Source: Paenibacillus harenae DSM 16969 (GTDB lineage: Bacteria; Bacillota; Bacilli; Paenibacillales; Paenibacillaceae). From it: a stretch of 64,000 nucleotides of DNA. The notes below the pieces were generated by a model. The model was not told the origin of the DNA. It made no database searches and saw only the letters and a list, made by a program, of their open reading frames with translations. Positions 52,844-62,064 of the stretch are shown here, in pieces (the stretch's first letter is position 1; each line of letters opens with the position of its first letter). The DNA is taken from the NCBI RefSeq assembly GCF_000422465.1, contig NZ_AULV01000018.1, forward strand, positions 1-64,000. Reading direction: 5' to 3'. The translations under genes were made by a program, and so were the position numbers.

Positions 52844-53080
52844 ATGGACATTGTAACATTGGATGCGACGGGGCTACTCATACAACTGCACGACGTTTTG
52901 ATAAATGAAGAAACCGGAGAAATGGTGATTGTTGTCCAAGGGGCGAACAAGAGAGGTGTGCGGGGGCTGGGCGTTGTCAATGACGTTACTGGGGTAAAAG
53001 ACTGGTTGGGCGTATATCCTGATGGAGTTTGGACAATCGTCGGAAACCTGGCGACAACGACATATAGGACGAAAACATGA
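52844..53080 (+). CDS. Hypothetical phage protein
   Basis: A 78-residue beta-rich protein (MDIVTLDATGLLIQLHDV at the start). ATG 52844 follows GGAAGGTG. Not recognised. Confidence 0.55.
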   Translation: MDIVTLDATGLLIQLHDVLINEETGEMVIVVQGANKRGVRGLGVVNDVTGVKDWLGVYPDGVWTIVGNLATTTYRTKT

Positions 53081-53116
53081 GACAAAATGAATACGGAAGG
53101 ACATGAGGTGATAGTC

Positions 53117-53257
53117 TTGTCGAAAAAAGTTAAGGTAATTTGGTTAACTGACAGTAATCGTAAGGAGCAAGTTTTTGATTCCCGCGAAGAAGCTGAACCA
53201 CTTATGAAAGAACTAAACGAAAAAGGCGAACTATGGGTTTTGACGGACAAGTTTTGA
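53117..53257 (+). CDS. Small phage protein
   Basis: A 46-residue protein starting at TTG 53117 with GAGGTG 7 bases upstream (KKVKVIWLTDSNRKEQ at the start). Not recognised. Confidence 0.5.
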   Translation: MSKKVKVIWLTDSNRKEQVFDSREEAEPLMKELNEKGELWVLTDKF

Positions 53258-53285
53258 ATATTAAGAACTTAGGAGATGAGTAAGG

Positions 53286-53483
53286 ATGAATACTTGTTGT
53301 AGCAAGCAAGAGCTGTTTGATAACGGCACATACCAGTACTGCAAATCATGTGGAGTTGTTCAAAAAGGTGATCCTGTATTCACTCCAACAGGATTCCACG
53401 CTTGCCCTAGATGTGGATGTCCTACAGTGGCACAAGGGCAGTATTGTAGTGTTGAGTGTGCTACTTCTGGATATGATAAATAG
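53286..53483 (+). CDS. Zinc-ribbon phage protein
   Basis: A 65-residue protein with ten Cys: MNTCCSKQE, YCKSCG, CPRCGCP and YCSVEC, so one or two zinc sites. Role unknown. GGAGATGAG precedes the start. Confidence 0.65.
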   Translation: MNTCCSKQELFDNGTYQYCKSCGVVQKGDPVFTPTGFHACPRCGCPTVAQGQYCSVECATSGYDK

Positions 53484-53592
53484 CACTATTTTGTCAATTA
53501 ATTAAGCAGAAACACAACTTGTAAAATCGTTGTAAAAGTGAGTAAAAATCCAGTATTGGCGCGGTTTATGGCTAGTATTTGTGGGTGGAAAA

Positions 53593-53601
53593 TGGTATAA
53601 T
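53593..53601 (+). promoter_or_regulatory. Extended -10 promoter before the coiled-coil gene
   Basis: TGG-TATAAT (53596-53601), 36 bases before the start of the next gene, with a weak -35. It follows a 110-base AT-rich gap, the only larger gap in this part of the phage. Confidence 0.55.
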
Positions 53602-53636
53602 GACGGTAACACAAAATTGATATCGGAGGCGAGAAA

Positions 53637-54659
53637 ATGAGTGAGAGAACACTACAAGATCAGCTTGAAGAAGTGGAAGCGGAATTGCGAAATGAACACC
53701 AGCGCGGGGCTTTGATGGATTCGGGAAAAGTAGCAGAGTTGGCAGAGCGCCGGCAGGAACTAAACACTAAAATTAGTGTTCAAGCACAGGCAGAACGCGA
53801 ACAAGCTATCGAAGAGCGCGTACATAGTGAAATCACTTTCGCTATTCCAGGCGTGGATTTTACCAAGCTGCCGGTTGAACTCATAAACGTCATTCATCTA
53901 GTCGTAAAGTCGGATCGTCGTCGGATTATTGCTGAGCATGCGATTGAGTTGGAACAGATCGAGAATGAATTTGACGCATACAAGCAAAACGCTGAAGGGA
54001 ATTACAATGGCCTTCTTGCTAACCACAATCAGCTAGAGCAAGAATACGAAGCTTGCGCTCGTGAGCTGAAAGAGCAGACGGAAGAAACGGTCCGTTTGAT
54101 CGCAGAACGGGACGATGCGAGAAAGAACCGGGATAACGCTGCAGCTCAGTACGAGGAAGCTAAAGCTGAGATTGAGCGCCTTAAAGGTCAGATTGACGAT
54201 TACCAGAAGGCGAAGGTATACGGCGAGCGTGAAGCACAATCCATAATCGACGTTACGCCGAATGAAGCGGAAGAAATCAACGAAGCTATTAAGCTATTCG
54301 TTTCTAGCGAAAACTGGGGATCGACAGAGAAGCTGTATCTGCCAGACGGAACATTCAAAGTTGTGAAGCGGTCTGAGTTGTCAGAATGGCAGTTGAGCAC
54401 TCCTCCAACTTTAGGAGGTAGCGAAACACTGCCAGAAACGTTTCAAGGCGAAACTGCTGAAGGTGACGTTAGCGACAGTGGGGTTTCTGATTCCGAAGCG
54501 GCGGGCATAGACTTTCGTCAAGAAGAGGAAAGCACAACCGCTGGATTGGATGAACACGAATCTGTATCAGAAGGCGATGCGCCGGTTACTCGCCGGGAGT
54601 TCCAAGAGCTCAGTGCAAGAGTCAGCCAGCTTGAACAGTCGCAAAGGATCGTAGCGTAA
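53637..54659 (+). CDS. Long coiled-coil phage protein
   Basis: A 340-residue protein. Coiled coil covers about 1-60 and 100-200 (for example EEAKAEIERLKGQIDD), followed by an acidic Ser/Thr/Glu-rich region (about 255-310) and a last helix (RREFQELSARVSQLEQ). Structural or regulatory; family not recognised. RBS GGAGG at 53625-53629. Confidence 0.65.
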   Translation: MSERTLQDQLEEVEAELRNEHQRGALMDSGKVAELAERRQELNTKISVQAQAEREQAIEERVHSEITFAIPGVDFTKLPVELINVIHLVVKSDRRRIIAEHAIELEQIENEFDAYKQNAEGNYNGLLANHNQLEQEYEACARELKEQTEETVRLIAERDDARKNRDNAAAQYEEAKAEIERLKGQIDDYQKAKVYGEREAQSIIDVTPNEAEEINEAIKLFVSSENWGSTEKLYLPDGTFKVVKRSELSEWQLSTPPTLGGSETLPETFQGETAEGDVSDSGVSDSEAAGIDFRQEEESTTAGLDEHESVSEGDAPVTRREFQELSARVSQLEQSQRIVA

Positions 54660-54994
54660 TGGCGAAGTATCGAAAGAAGCCGGTTGTGATTGAGGCGTTT
54701 AGATATGGAATAGACGAATGGCCAGACTGGTTCCATGACAAGCACATCGCGGATGAAATCAAGACGTTTAGAAACAGTCTGGATCGAGGGCCATTTCATC
54801 ATTCCAAAGACATCTACTGTAAAATCAATACACTCGAAGGAACGATGCGTGGGTATTACGGCGATTACATCATCAAAGGTGTAAAAGACGAAATATACCC
54901 ATGCAAGCCTGACATATTCGAAGCCACGTACGAGTTAGTCGGACAAGACTTCACCGATGAAGAGTGGGAGAAGGCTTTAACCGGAAAGAAGTAG
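54659..54994 (+). CDS. PGDYG-type phage protein
   Basis: A 111-residue protein starting MAKYRKKPVVIEAFRYG and containing GDYIIKGVKDEIYPCKPDIF, the pattern of a very common phage protein family of unknown function. It starts on the last base of the previous stop codon. Confidence 0.75.
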   Translation: MAKYRKKPVVIEAFRYGIDEWPDWFHDKHIADEIKTFRNSLDRGPFHHSKDIYCKINTLEGTMRGYYGDYIIKGVKDEIYPCKPDIFEATYELVGQDFTDEEWEKALTGKK

Positions 54995-55010
54995 CTTAAT
55001 ATAACCAAAC

Positions 55011-55037
55011 AGAGCGCTTCTAACTGAGGCGCTCTTT
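55011..55037 (+). terminator. Weak hairpin terminator
   Basis: AGAGCGC (55011-55017) pairs with GCGCTCT (55029-55035), followed by only three T residues, between the PGDYG-type gene and the sigma-like gene. Confidence 0.5.
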
Positions 55038-55055
55038 ATGCAGAGGGGTGAACAC

Positions 55056-55556
55056 ATGAACCGTGAAAACGTAACGGAGTTGCTTAAGAACTATCGTAAC
55101 TACAAATACGCAGTAAACCAATACGAACGACACCGGCCCAGAGCAGCTGCAGGAATAGCTAATTATGACGCGATGCCGAGTGGATCGGGAGCGGCTGAAT
55201 TATTCTTCGTACCAAACGGCAGAATGGCTGATATGGGGCATACAGGCTTTCAGGATCGGTTGGACTATAACGCCTATGCTGAAGTCGTGAGAGACATTGA
55301 GGGTGGCCTAGAGACGCTTACAGAAGAAGAACAGAGTGTGATTAAGCTGAAGTGGATGGATAAGCTATCATTGCAGCAGATTGCGGATCGCAAACATCTG
55401 AGCGTTGGCACAATCAAGAGCCGGCACAAATCAGCATTAGCAAGCCTGGGCGTGTGCTTCCGATTCGTTAAGCCTCCGCATATTGAGGAGATACACGACA
55501 GAGGAACACATATGCACCATGGAGACGAGAAGAGAAGGACCACGGATATATATTGA
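55056..55556 (+). CDS. Sigma factor-like late gene regulator
   Basis: A 166-residue protein. Its middle (about 88-135) resembles sigma-70 region 4: LTEEEQSVIKLKWMDKLS then QIADRKHLSVGTIKSRHKSAL. Phage proteins of this kind (ArpU/RinA-like) switch on packaging and structural genes, which begin 600 bases downstream. ATG 55056 has GAGGGGTG upstream. Confidence 0.75.
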   Translation: MNRENVTELLKNYRNYKYAVNQYERHRPRAAAGIANYDAMPSGSGAAELFFVPNGRMADMGHTGFQDRLDYNAYAEVVRDIEGGLETLTEEEQSVIKLKWMDKLSLQQIADRKHLSVGTIKSRHKSALASLGVCFRFVKPPHIEEIHDRGTHMHHGDEKRRTTDIY

Positions 55557-55803
55557 CCTTTATTTGCACTTTATTTGTACTATCCTGCTGTTACAATAAT
55601 TTCATAGGGTGCTGACGTTGAGTGTAATCGCATGTACACGTTGCATTCACACTGCATTCAGGCAGACGGGACGCGGTGAGCGCATCGCTTCTCGTTTGCA
55701 TTATTAAGGTGACAAGCGCGTCCGCGCTGCACATATAAAATAAATCGAACAATCCTGTCGTCTACGTCTCCCAACGTGACGCGAATAGTTATTCTATCGC
55801 ATG
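55557..55803. other. Intergenic region before the packaging genes (possible cos/pac)
   Basis: About 250 bases without a gene. It holds a direct repeat (TTTATTTGCACTTTATTTGTAC near 55558-55580, two copies of an 11-base unit) and a GC-rich palindrome AGCGCG-tc-CGCGCT near 55707-55723. A late promoter controlled by the sigma-like protein and the DNA packaging site could lie here, next to terS, but neither is proven. Confidence 0.35.
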
Positions 55804-55827
55804 TAGCTGCCGAAAGGCGGCTATTTT
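55804..55827 (+). terminator. Hairpin with GAAA loop before the packaging genes
   Basis: TAGCTGCC-gaaa-GGCGGCTA followed by TTTT. The stem includes G-U pairs and a GNRA-type tetraloop. Confidence 0.6.
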
Positions 55828-55848
55828 GCGTTATGAGGAGATGAAGAT

Positions 55849-56070
55849 ATGCATTTAAAATGCAAGTTTTGCGAAAGAGATATGAAAACGTGTCCTAGAG
55901 CATATCTATCAAACCCATTTTGCGGACATTGCCTAGATGAACGGTTAGAAGCTTCGGGCGCCATCGACTTGCGTGACAATTCCCGATGGATTGATTTAGG
56001 GAATGGCTACCACACGATTGAACCGATAGATACAACGAAGCTATTTAAAGCTAAACGTGACCGACTATGA
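55849..56070 (+). CDS. Small zinc-ribbon phage protein
   Basis: A 73-residue protein with CKFCERD near the start and CGHC near residue 25, a likely zinc site. RBS GAGGAG upstream. It lies just before the terminase genes. Function unknown. Confidence 0.6.
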   Translation: MHLKCKFCERDMKTCPRAYLSNPFCGHCLDERLEASGAIDLRDNSRWIDLGNGYHTIEPIDTTKLFKAKRDRL

Positions 56071-56151
56071 CGCCATATCGATTATAGCTATTTTGAATCT
56101 ATTACTTTGGCAATATGCGATGCACGTTTATTTCGGGAAAGGAGATGATGA

Positions 56152-56670
56152 ATGATGGCAGTAGGCAAGTATGAGACACATGTTAAGCCCAAGCTACTGC
56201 TAATAGAAGCATGGGCGAGAGACGGATTGACCGATGAGGATATAGCAAAGAATCTTGATGTAGGAGTATCAACATTCCATGCATACAAGAAGGACCATCC
56301 AGAGTTAGTAGAGTCCTTAAAACGTTCTAAGGATGAAGCTGATATAAAAGTCGAGAATGCCTTGTATAAACGAGCATTAGGGTATGAATACGAAGAAGTG
56401 ACACAGGAACCACTTTACAATCCTATTACCGGTGAACCGATATTGGACGAAAGTGGAGATCCTAAAATTGCAGTAACGAAGATCGTACGAAAGATGGTTA
56501 ACCCGGATACGACGGCTCAGATATTCTGGTTGAAGAACAGAAGACCTGCAGCATGGAGAGACAAACAGGACATTGAGCACTCTGGTCAAATGACCAATAA
56601 CATAAATATGACAGGACTCTCGACAGAGGAGTTGAGGGCGCTTGCTAAAGCTAAGTCAAGCACAACTTAA
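56152..56670 (+). CDS. terS: Terminase small subunit
   Basis: A 172-residue protein. The N-terminal helix-turn-helix (about 18-50, with LTDEDIAKNLDVGVSTFHAYKK given in part) should recognise the packaging site on phage DNA. The rest is helical with a short acidic insertion (GEPILDESGDP). It overlaps terL by 29 bases. ATG 56152 has AAAGGAG 7 bases upstream. Confidence 0.85.
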   Translation: MMAVGKYETHVKPKLLLIEAWARDGLTDEDIAKNLDVGVSTFHAYKKDHPELVESLKRSKDEADIKVENALYKRALGYEYEEVTQEPLYNPITGEPILDESGDPKIAVTKIVRKMVNPDTTAQIFWLKNRRPAAWRDKQDIEHSGQMTNNINMTGLSTEELRALAKAKSSTT

Positions 56671-58111
56671 TGCAATAGAGGAACAAGCCACTTATGAATT
56701 AGCGCGGCGTGACTTCTCTTATTTCGTTGACGTTGATAGCGAATTTAGGGACAGAGACGGCGCACACCTTGACGTACTGGACGAAACGCTTATCAAAGTA
56801 TCTGAGGGCACACTAAAGCGTGTAATTGTGACAATGCCTCCGCGACATGGAAAGAGCGAGCGAGTGAGCAAGAAGTTTCCTGCATGGCACGTAGGACGCA
56901 ATCCCGGAGATGAAATCATCTTAGCCTCGTACTCGGTTGATCTGAGTCGGGGCTTTTCTCGTATTGCCAGAGACACACTGATAGCCAATCAGGACATGTT
57001 TGGAATTAATGTTGATCCAGCTAACCAATCAGCTGAGTCATGGGGCACAGAAGGCTACAGAGGCGGTGTGACAGCTGCAGGTGTTGGTGGTGCAATCACT
57101 GGTAAGGGCGCTAAGATCGCTATCATCGACGATCCGGTTAAAAACGCTGAAGAAGCCGATAGCGAGACGATGCGAGAAAAGATATGGGAATGGTACACAT
57201 CCACTCTATATACACGTTTGACACCTGACGGTCGTATCATCGTCGTAATGACACGTTGGCATGAGGATGATCTAGTTGGTCGGTTACTCAAGAAAGAGGC
57301 TGACGAGATCGCAGAGGGTACTCACAAGGGCGAACGGTGGACGGTGATAAACTTCCCGGCTCTAGCAGAGAAAGATGACTACCTCGGCAGGGCAGAGGGA
57401 GAACCACTATGGCCTGAGTTTGGATTCGACCAGAACCGCATGGAGCAAATTAAAGTGGATGTAGGCTCCCGGGTGTTTAATGCGTTGTATCAACAACGTC
57501 CTAGTGCAGCTGATGGTAACTTCCTCAAACGAGACTGGTGGAGGTACTACGAGAACCCACCAATATTCGCATCCATGCTCATTAGTGTTGATGCAGCGTT
57601 CAAGGACGAGGACGACAGTGACTATGTTGTTATTCAAGCATGGGGCAGAACTGGTCCTAATATGTATCTCGTTGACCAAGTGAGAGCAAAGTTGAATTTC
57701 CCGGCCACGTTACAAAGCATTCGTAACATGGTGGCGAAGTACCCCGAGGCTCACTTGAAGCTAATCGAGGACAAAGCGAATGGATCGGCAATCATTCAAA
57801 CGTTGCAGCGTGAAATACCTGGTATCTTGGGCATAAATCCCGAGGGAGGTAAGGTGGCCCGAGTCAATGCGGTATCTGCTTATATCGAATCAGGGAACGT
57901 TTATTTGCCTCGTACATCATGGACACAGGACTTTGTAGAAGAAGCAGCAAGCTTCCCGAACGGAAAGAACGATGACCAAGTTGATGCGATGAGCCAAGCG
58001 CTCCATCGCTTTATTTATGTTCGAGGGGATCTACCAAATGCACCAAAGGTTCCAACACCATTTCCGTTCCAACAAAGCGAAGATTATCAAGGAGGGTTCC
58101 AGCAGTGGTAG
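56642..58111 (+). CDS. terL: Terminase large subunit
   Basis: A 489-residue ATP-driven packaging motor with nuclease. Walker A PPRHGKSE at 66-73, Walker B IAIIDDP at 159-165, and in the C-terminal RNase H-like nuclease domain SVDAAFKDEDDSD (about 317-329), IEDKANGSA (about 378-386) and the DDQVDAMSQAL helix (about 442-452). It starts at TTG 56642 with GAGGAG 9 bases upstream, inside the end of terS. Confidence 0.95.
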   Translation: MLKLSQAQLNAIEEQATYELARRDFSYFVDVDSEFRDRDGAHLDVLDETLIKVSEGTLKRVIVTMPPRHGKSERVSKKFPAWHVGRNPGDEIILASYSVDLSRGFSRIARDTLIANQDMFGINVDPANQSAESWGTEGYRGGVTAAGVGGAITGKGAKIAIIDDPVKNAEEADSETMREKIWEWYTSTLYTRLTPDGRIIVVMTRWHEDDLVGRLLKKEADEIAEGTHKGERWTVINFPALAEKDDYLGRAEGEPLWPEFGFDQNRMEQIKVDVGSRVFNALYQQRPSAADGNFLKRDWWRYYENPPIFASMLISVDAAFKDEDDSDYVVIQAWGRTGPNMYLVDQVRAKLNFPATLQSIRNMVAKYPEAHLKLIEDKANGSAIIQTLQREIPGILGINPEGGKVARVNAVSAYIESGNVYLPRTSWTQDFVEEAASFPNGKNDDQVDAMSQALHRFIYVRGDLPNAPKVPTPFPFQQSEDYQGGFQQW

Positions 58112-58338
58112 ATCACATTGTAAAAGTCGCTTCTATCCTCTCACAGCCTGACCTTGAGGAAGATACGAAGAAAGCTATCAACCAGTATATACGCGATAAC
58201 ATCCGGACTAAGCCTGTTACAACGACGGCCGGGACACTTGATCCATTCAACCCAGTTAGGGCGCAGGCTGAGTCATTGTTAGGCGTTAACCTTGTTAGTG
58301 AGTGGATGGACGGCCCAACGAAAGAAGGTGATAAATAG
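58105..58338 (+). CDS. Small phage head-region protein
   Basis: A 77-residue protein starting at GTG 58105, overlapping terL by seven bases and the portal gene by one. N-terminal helix, C-terminal DGPTKEGDK. Not recognised; it sits between motor and portal genes. Confidence 0.6.
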   Translation: MVDHIVKVASILSQPDLEEDTKKAINQYIRDNIRTKPVTTTAGTLDPFNPVRAQAESLLGVNLVSEWMDGPTKEGDK

Positions 58339-60101
58339 TGACTGAAGAGAAGCCAGAACAAAACATCGCTCCTATGGTCGAGAAGCGATACAAGAGCGGT
58401 ATCGGGTACTTACGCAGCATGCAATTCCTTGACCGCTGGCCTGAGTACGAGCGCTTCAAAGCAGGTGATCAATGGCCACCGCCGACAGAGCGAACGAAAA
58501 ACCTGCCGCGGCCGGTATTCAACATCATTCGGTACATTCAGAACCACAAAGTATCGAGCGTGATGAACGAGAACATAAAAATGATCTATACACCGCAGGA
58601 GTCGGTTGAGGGCATGCAAGCCAATGACCCACAAACAGCCGAGATGATGAAATTAGCTGATGAAGCCGGCGAGAAGTTCACACGTTACTCCGATACCGTA
58701 TGGGAGGAGATCAAACAGGATGAGCTCAACGAGGAAGCGCTTGAGAGCGCGTCAAATATCGGCACTGGTATATGGCACTACTATTGGGATACTGGTCAAA
58801 AAGGCGGTCTTACGCAGCCGTATATAGGAAAGATGTGTGGTGAGGTTATTGACCCAATTAACGTATTCTTTGGTAATCCGCAACAGCGAGACGTTCAGAA
58901 GCAGCCTTATATCATCGTTAGCATGCGGAGCCAACTCAGTTTAGTCCGCAGAGAAGCCAAGCAGAACGGTTTGAGTGCTGAAATGGTCGCGATGATCCAG
59001 CCTGACAAAGAAACGCAGGATGAAGGTTACGATCGCGCCAAGATTGAGGTAGATGGCAGCGAGAAAGTCACAGTTTTGTTTCAGTATTGGAAAGAGGATG
59101 ACATGATTTACATGTGTAAAGTCGCCTCCGGTCAGATAGTGAAGAAGAAAACGGCAATGGATTTCAAGCTGTACCCTATCGCGGTTATGCAATGGGAACG
59201 GCGTAAGAAGTCCATACACGGCATTGGAGACACTGAGGGACTTATACCGAACCAAAAGACGATTAACTTCCTGATGGCGATGAGCGTCCTTTCTGTGCAG
59301 CTTACAGGCTGGCCTAAAGCGGTGATCAACCCTTCTTATGTGGATCCGAACACGCTGAACAATGATCCAAGCGTGCCGATCATCGACAATTCGCCGCCTG
59401 GAGAAAAAGGAATCGAGTATTTAATGCCGGGAACAGTTAACGGCATGGCTCGGGATCTCGTTGAGTCCTTCATGGAACACACTAGAACGCTTGCTTCTGC
59501 TCAAGACGCTTCGACGGGTGATGTAGGCGGCAGCCAATTGAATGCATCAGCCATTATGCTCCTGCAAAAAGCGGCCGGCGTGCCGATCGAGTCCATTAAG
59601 AAGCGGTTTTATCGTGCTATGGAGGATATCGGACGTATTTGGGAAGAGTTCTGGAAGGTGAAGCACAACACAACACGACGAGTTAACCTGCAGGACGATG
59701 ATGGTAATGAGTATTCGGACGAAATGAAAGGTACGGACTATGCCGGTATCGACTTGAACCTCAAGATTGATATCGGACCAAGCTCCCAATACTCCGAACA
59801 ACTCATGATGACATCGCTTGACCGGTTATACGACAAGCAAGCCATCAGCACCGAGCAGTACCTTGAATTCGCGCCTAAAACGGTTGTGCCGTTTAAGGAT
59901 AGATTGCTCAAGCAGATACGTGAGCAGCAGGAGATGGCGGCGCAGATGCCGCAGCCTGATCCACAAGCAGAAGCCGCGGCGCAGATGGAACAGCAAATGG
60001 CGATTAAGCAGCAGGATCATGCGAATAAGCTGGAACTTGAGCAAGTGAAAGGCAATCAACAATTGCAATTAGCGGCTGTGAAGTCGTCAGGAGGAGGTTG
60101 A
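58338..60101 (+). CDS. Portal protein
   Basis: A 587-residue protein that forms the ring at the head vertex through which DNA enters. Segments such as ERFKAGDQWPP, NIIRYIQNHKVSSVM and PNQKTINFLMAMSV are typical of phage portal proteins of the P22/N4-like head group. The C-terminal 60 residues are Gln-rich and helical (EAAAQMEQQMAIKQQ). GTG start overlapping the previous stop. Confidence 0.9.
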   Translation: MTEEKPEQNIAPMVEKRYKSGIGYLRSMQFLDRWPEYERFKAGDQWPPPTERTKNLPRPVFNIIRYIQNHKVSSVMNENIKMIYTPQESVEGMQANDPQTAEMMKLADEAGEKFTRYSDTVWEEIKQDELNEEALESASNIGTGIWHYYWDTGQKGGLTQPYIGKMCGEVIDPINVFFGNPQQRDVQKQPYIIVSMRSQLSLVRREAKQNGLSAEMVAMIQPDKETQDEGYDRAKIEVDGSEKVTVLFQYWKEDDMIYMCKVASGQIVKKKTAMDFKLYPIAVMQWERRKKSIHGIGDTEGLIPNQKTINFLMAMSVLSVQLTGWPKAVINPSYVDPNTLNNDPSVPIIDNSPPGEKGIEYLMPGTVNGMARDLVESFMEHTRTLASAQDASTGDVGGSQLNASAIMLLQKAAGVPIESIKKRFYRAMEDIGRIWEEFWKVKHNTTRRVNLQDDDGNEYSDEMKGTDYAGIDLNLKIDIGPSSQYSEQLMMTSLDRLYDKQAISTEQYLEFAPKTVVPFKDRLLKQIREQQEMAAQMPQPDPQAEAAAQMEQQMAIKQQDHANKLELEQVKGNQQLQLAAVKSSGGG

Positions 60102-60107
60102 TAGAAC

Positions 60108-61793
60108 GTGCCGGCAGTAATAACACAATCAAGGGGGCAGAGCAACGGGGATGTCGTGACGGAGTTTGTGGATACGGTAGGAACAACGTCAACAACATGG
60201 ACATACCCCAAACCGCAAAATAAACTAGGAGTCAAAAACAATGGGAGAAGCAATTTAACTCTTACGGTAGGCACATATACAAATCAATCTATTGTTCCCG
60301 GCGCTGTGTGGGAGAATGAAGTCGATTTTACAAGCTTTACACTCGTTTCCTCTTCAGGAACACAGCAAATCAATGTTCGAGCGACGGAAATAGTACCCAT
60401 TTCACCGTTCAGCAAAAGATCGGTGGCGACTACGACAGGAAAAACGTGGTCCACTACCAAAGAGGAAGCAACGACGACACTGGACGGAAAAAAAGAACTC
60501 TTTCTAACCGCTCCAATGTATGACGATCAAGAGGTTCTGCTATGGGGATCGTCCACTATGGACAGCCAAGGATCCACATCAGAAGCAGCTTCTTGGAAGG
60601 GACGGCTTAACGGTTACTACTCAGCGCCGTACGGTCTGACTTTCAGGAGTCGTGGTGTAGGTGGTAACACTTCGCTGCAAGCCCTTGATCGATTTTCTTT
60701 CGATATCGCCCCTTCTCATCAGGCGCGGTTCGTGGTCATTGGCGTAACAATCGGTAACGAAGGTTTCCATGATGCCGCGAATGATGCCGGGAGGGAAACG
60801 GTCTACAAGACGATTAAGGCGAACATTCTCAAGATGGCCAACAAGGTAAAGGACCATGGCAAGATCCCGATCATCGTGTCTCAGTTTCCGACTCAGCGTT
60901 ATAACGCGCTTCACTTGCAGTACGCCAACCAGCTAAATCACGAACTGGAGGCTATGGGCTTCTATGTGTTGGACTTCATGAACTGCGTTCTGGACCAAGC
61001 AAATCCAGATGCATGGCCTATTGCTTCAGCTTCTGATGACATCTCCCACATCGACGATACTGGGCAGCTGGCATTCGCTAAGTCAATCCCGTACGTCTTT
61101 GATCGCCTACGCTTCCAACCTGCTGGATATCTTCAGTCGCAGCGAGGACACATACACACGGGTAACTTGGCTACGGACGTGCCGATGACGTACGCCATGA
61201 CGAAAGGCGCTGCCATTGAAAGTTTCACGGTGTCTATGATGTTCAAGCTGAATGAAGCGCCGACCGGGGCAACGAGCCTGTTTTCCTTTGGTACATCTGG
61301 AGCGGAGCGGATCTTTGTCAACGCTGACGGGTCACTCAGTATGCTTCGTACGGGTGTCGGGTCGAGTACGGTTATAGGTGCAGCCGGGACAATTGCTACA
61401 GGTACATGGTACAGGCTCACCCAGTCTTGGAATAAGATCGACGGCAGGCTGGACGTATTTTTGAACGGCAACAACATCTACTCCGGGGTCGATACGGGCC
61501 TAACGGCATTTGGCACACTGAACATCGGAGGTCGGCCAGCTGCAACGGTCTTCCTGAAGAACGCCAACATCAAAGACGTAATCGTGTATCGCACGAAGAA
61601 ACAGGCTTGGCAAATCAAGCAGCTGAATGACGGGATCATCTCGCAGTCCGCGCTTGAATTGTATGCTCCGATGAATGACAAACTCACAGCCGGAGGCACA
61701 TCGCTTATCAACATGGCGATGACGCCGAACAATTTGAGGATCGTGCCAGCAGTGACCACCATTACTCCAGTTTTCGTAGGACCAGATTTATGA
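60108..61793 (+). CDS. SGNH/GDSL hydrolase with a C-terminal LamG-like domain
   Basis: A 561-residue protein placed between portal and scaffold genes. Residues about 1-100 are beta-rich. The SGNH hydrolase covers about 130-335: block I WGSST (146-150, with GSS in place of GDS), block II Gly in GVGGNT (183-188), block III Asn in TIGNEG (214-219), block V DDISH (310-314). The last 200 residues resemble a concanavalin A/LamG fold that binds sugars. It is probably a virion-associated esterase that removes acyl groups from wall or capsule polymers. Start GTG 60108 with GGAGG upstream. Confidence 0.85.
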   Translation: MPAVITQSRGQSNGDVVTEFVDTVGTTSTTWTYPKPQNKLGVKNNGRSNLTLTVGTYTNQSIVPGAVWENEVDFTSFTLVSSSGTQQINVRATEIVPISPFSKRSVATTTGKTWSTTKEEATTTLDGKKELFLTAPMYDDQEVLLWGSSTMDSQGSTSEAASWKGRLNGYYSAPYGLTFRSRGVGGNTSLQALDRFSFDIAPSHQARFVVIGVTIGNEGFHDAANDAGRETVYKTIKANILKMANKVKDHGKIPIIVSQFPTQRYNALHLQYANQLNHELEAMGFYVLDFMNCVLDQANPDAWPIASASDDISHIDDTGQLAFAKSIPYVFDRLRFQPAGYLQSQRGHIHTGNLATDVPMTYAMTKGAAIESFTVSMMFKLNEAPTGATSLFSFGTSGAERIFVNADGSLSMLRTGVGSSTVIGAAGTIATGTWYRLTQSWNKIDGRLDVFLNGNNIYSGVDTGLTAFGTLNIGGRPAATVFLKNANIKDVIVYRTKKQAWQIKQLNDGIISQSALELYAPMNDKLTAGGTSLINMAMTPNNLRIVPAVTTITPVFVGPDL

Positions 61794-62026
61794 GGCGTTT
61801 GATAAATGTATTGAAACAGTGGTTATCTAAACCATTTAAGTCGACAAAGCCACATGAATTGACAGAGTATGAAAAGTGGTGTCCGGTCTGTGATGGTGCC
61901 GGTTATATGGATATCCTGCCATGCGATACTTGCGATGGCAAAGGATATGTAAGGATGACTTTTAAAGAGAAACATGATTTATCGGAACCAGGCCCTTCGC
62001 AGAGCAGCGATGGGCCTATTTACTAA
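61790..62026 (+). CDS. Small protein with two DnaJ-type CxxCxGxG motifs
   Basis: A 78-residue protein. CPVCDGAG and CDTCDGKG (about 31-38 and 45-52) form a DnaJ-like zinc finger. It overlaps the SGNH gene by four bases and precedes the scaffold gene. It may help fold or assemble head proteins, but this is a guess. Confidence 0.65.
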   Translation: MRRLINVLKQWLSKPFKSTKPHELTEYEKWCPVCDGAGYMDILPCDTCDGKGYVRMTFKEKHDLSEPGPSQSSDGPIY

Positions 62027-62064
62027 CCATCGAGCGCCAACCATAGCGCACAGGAGGAACTAGC

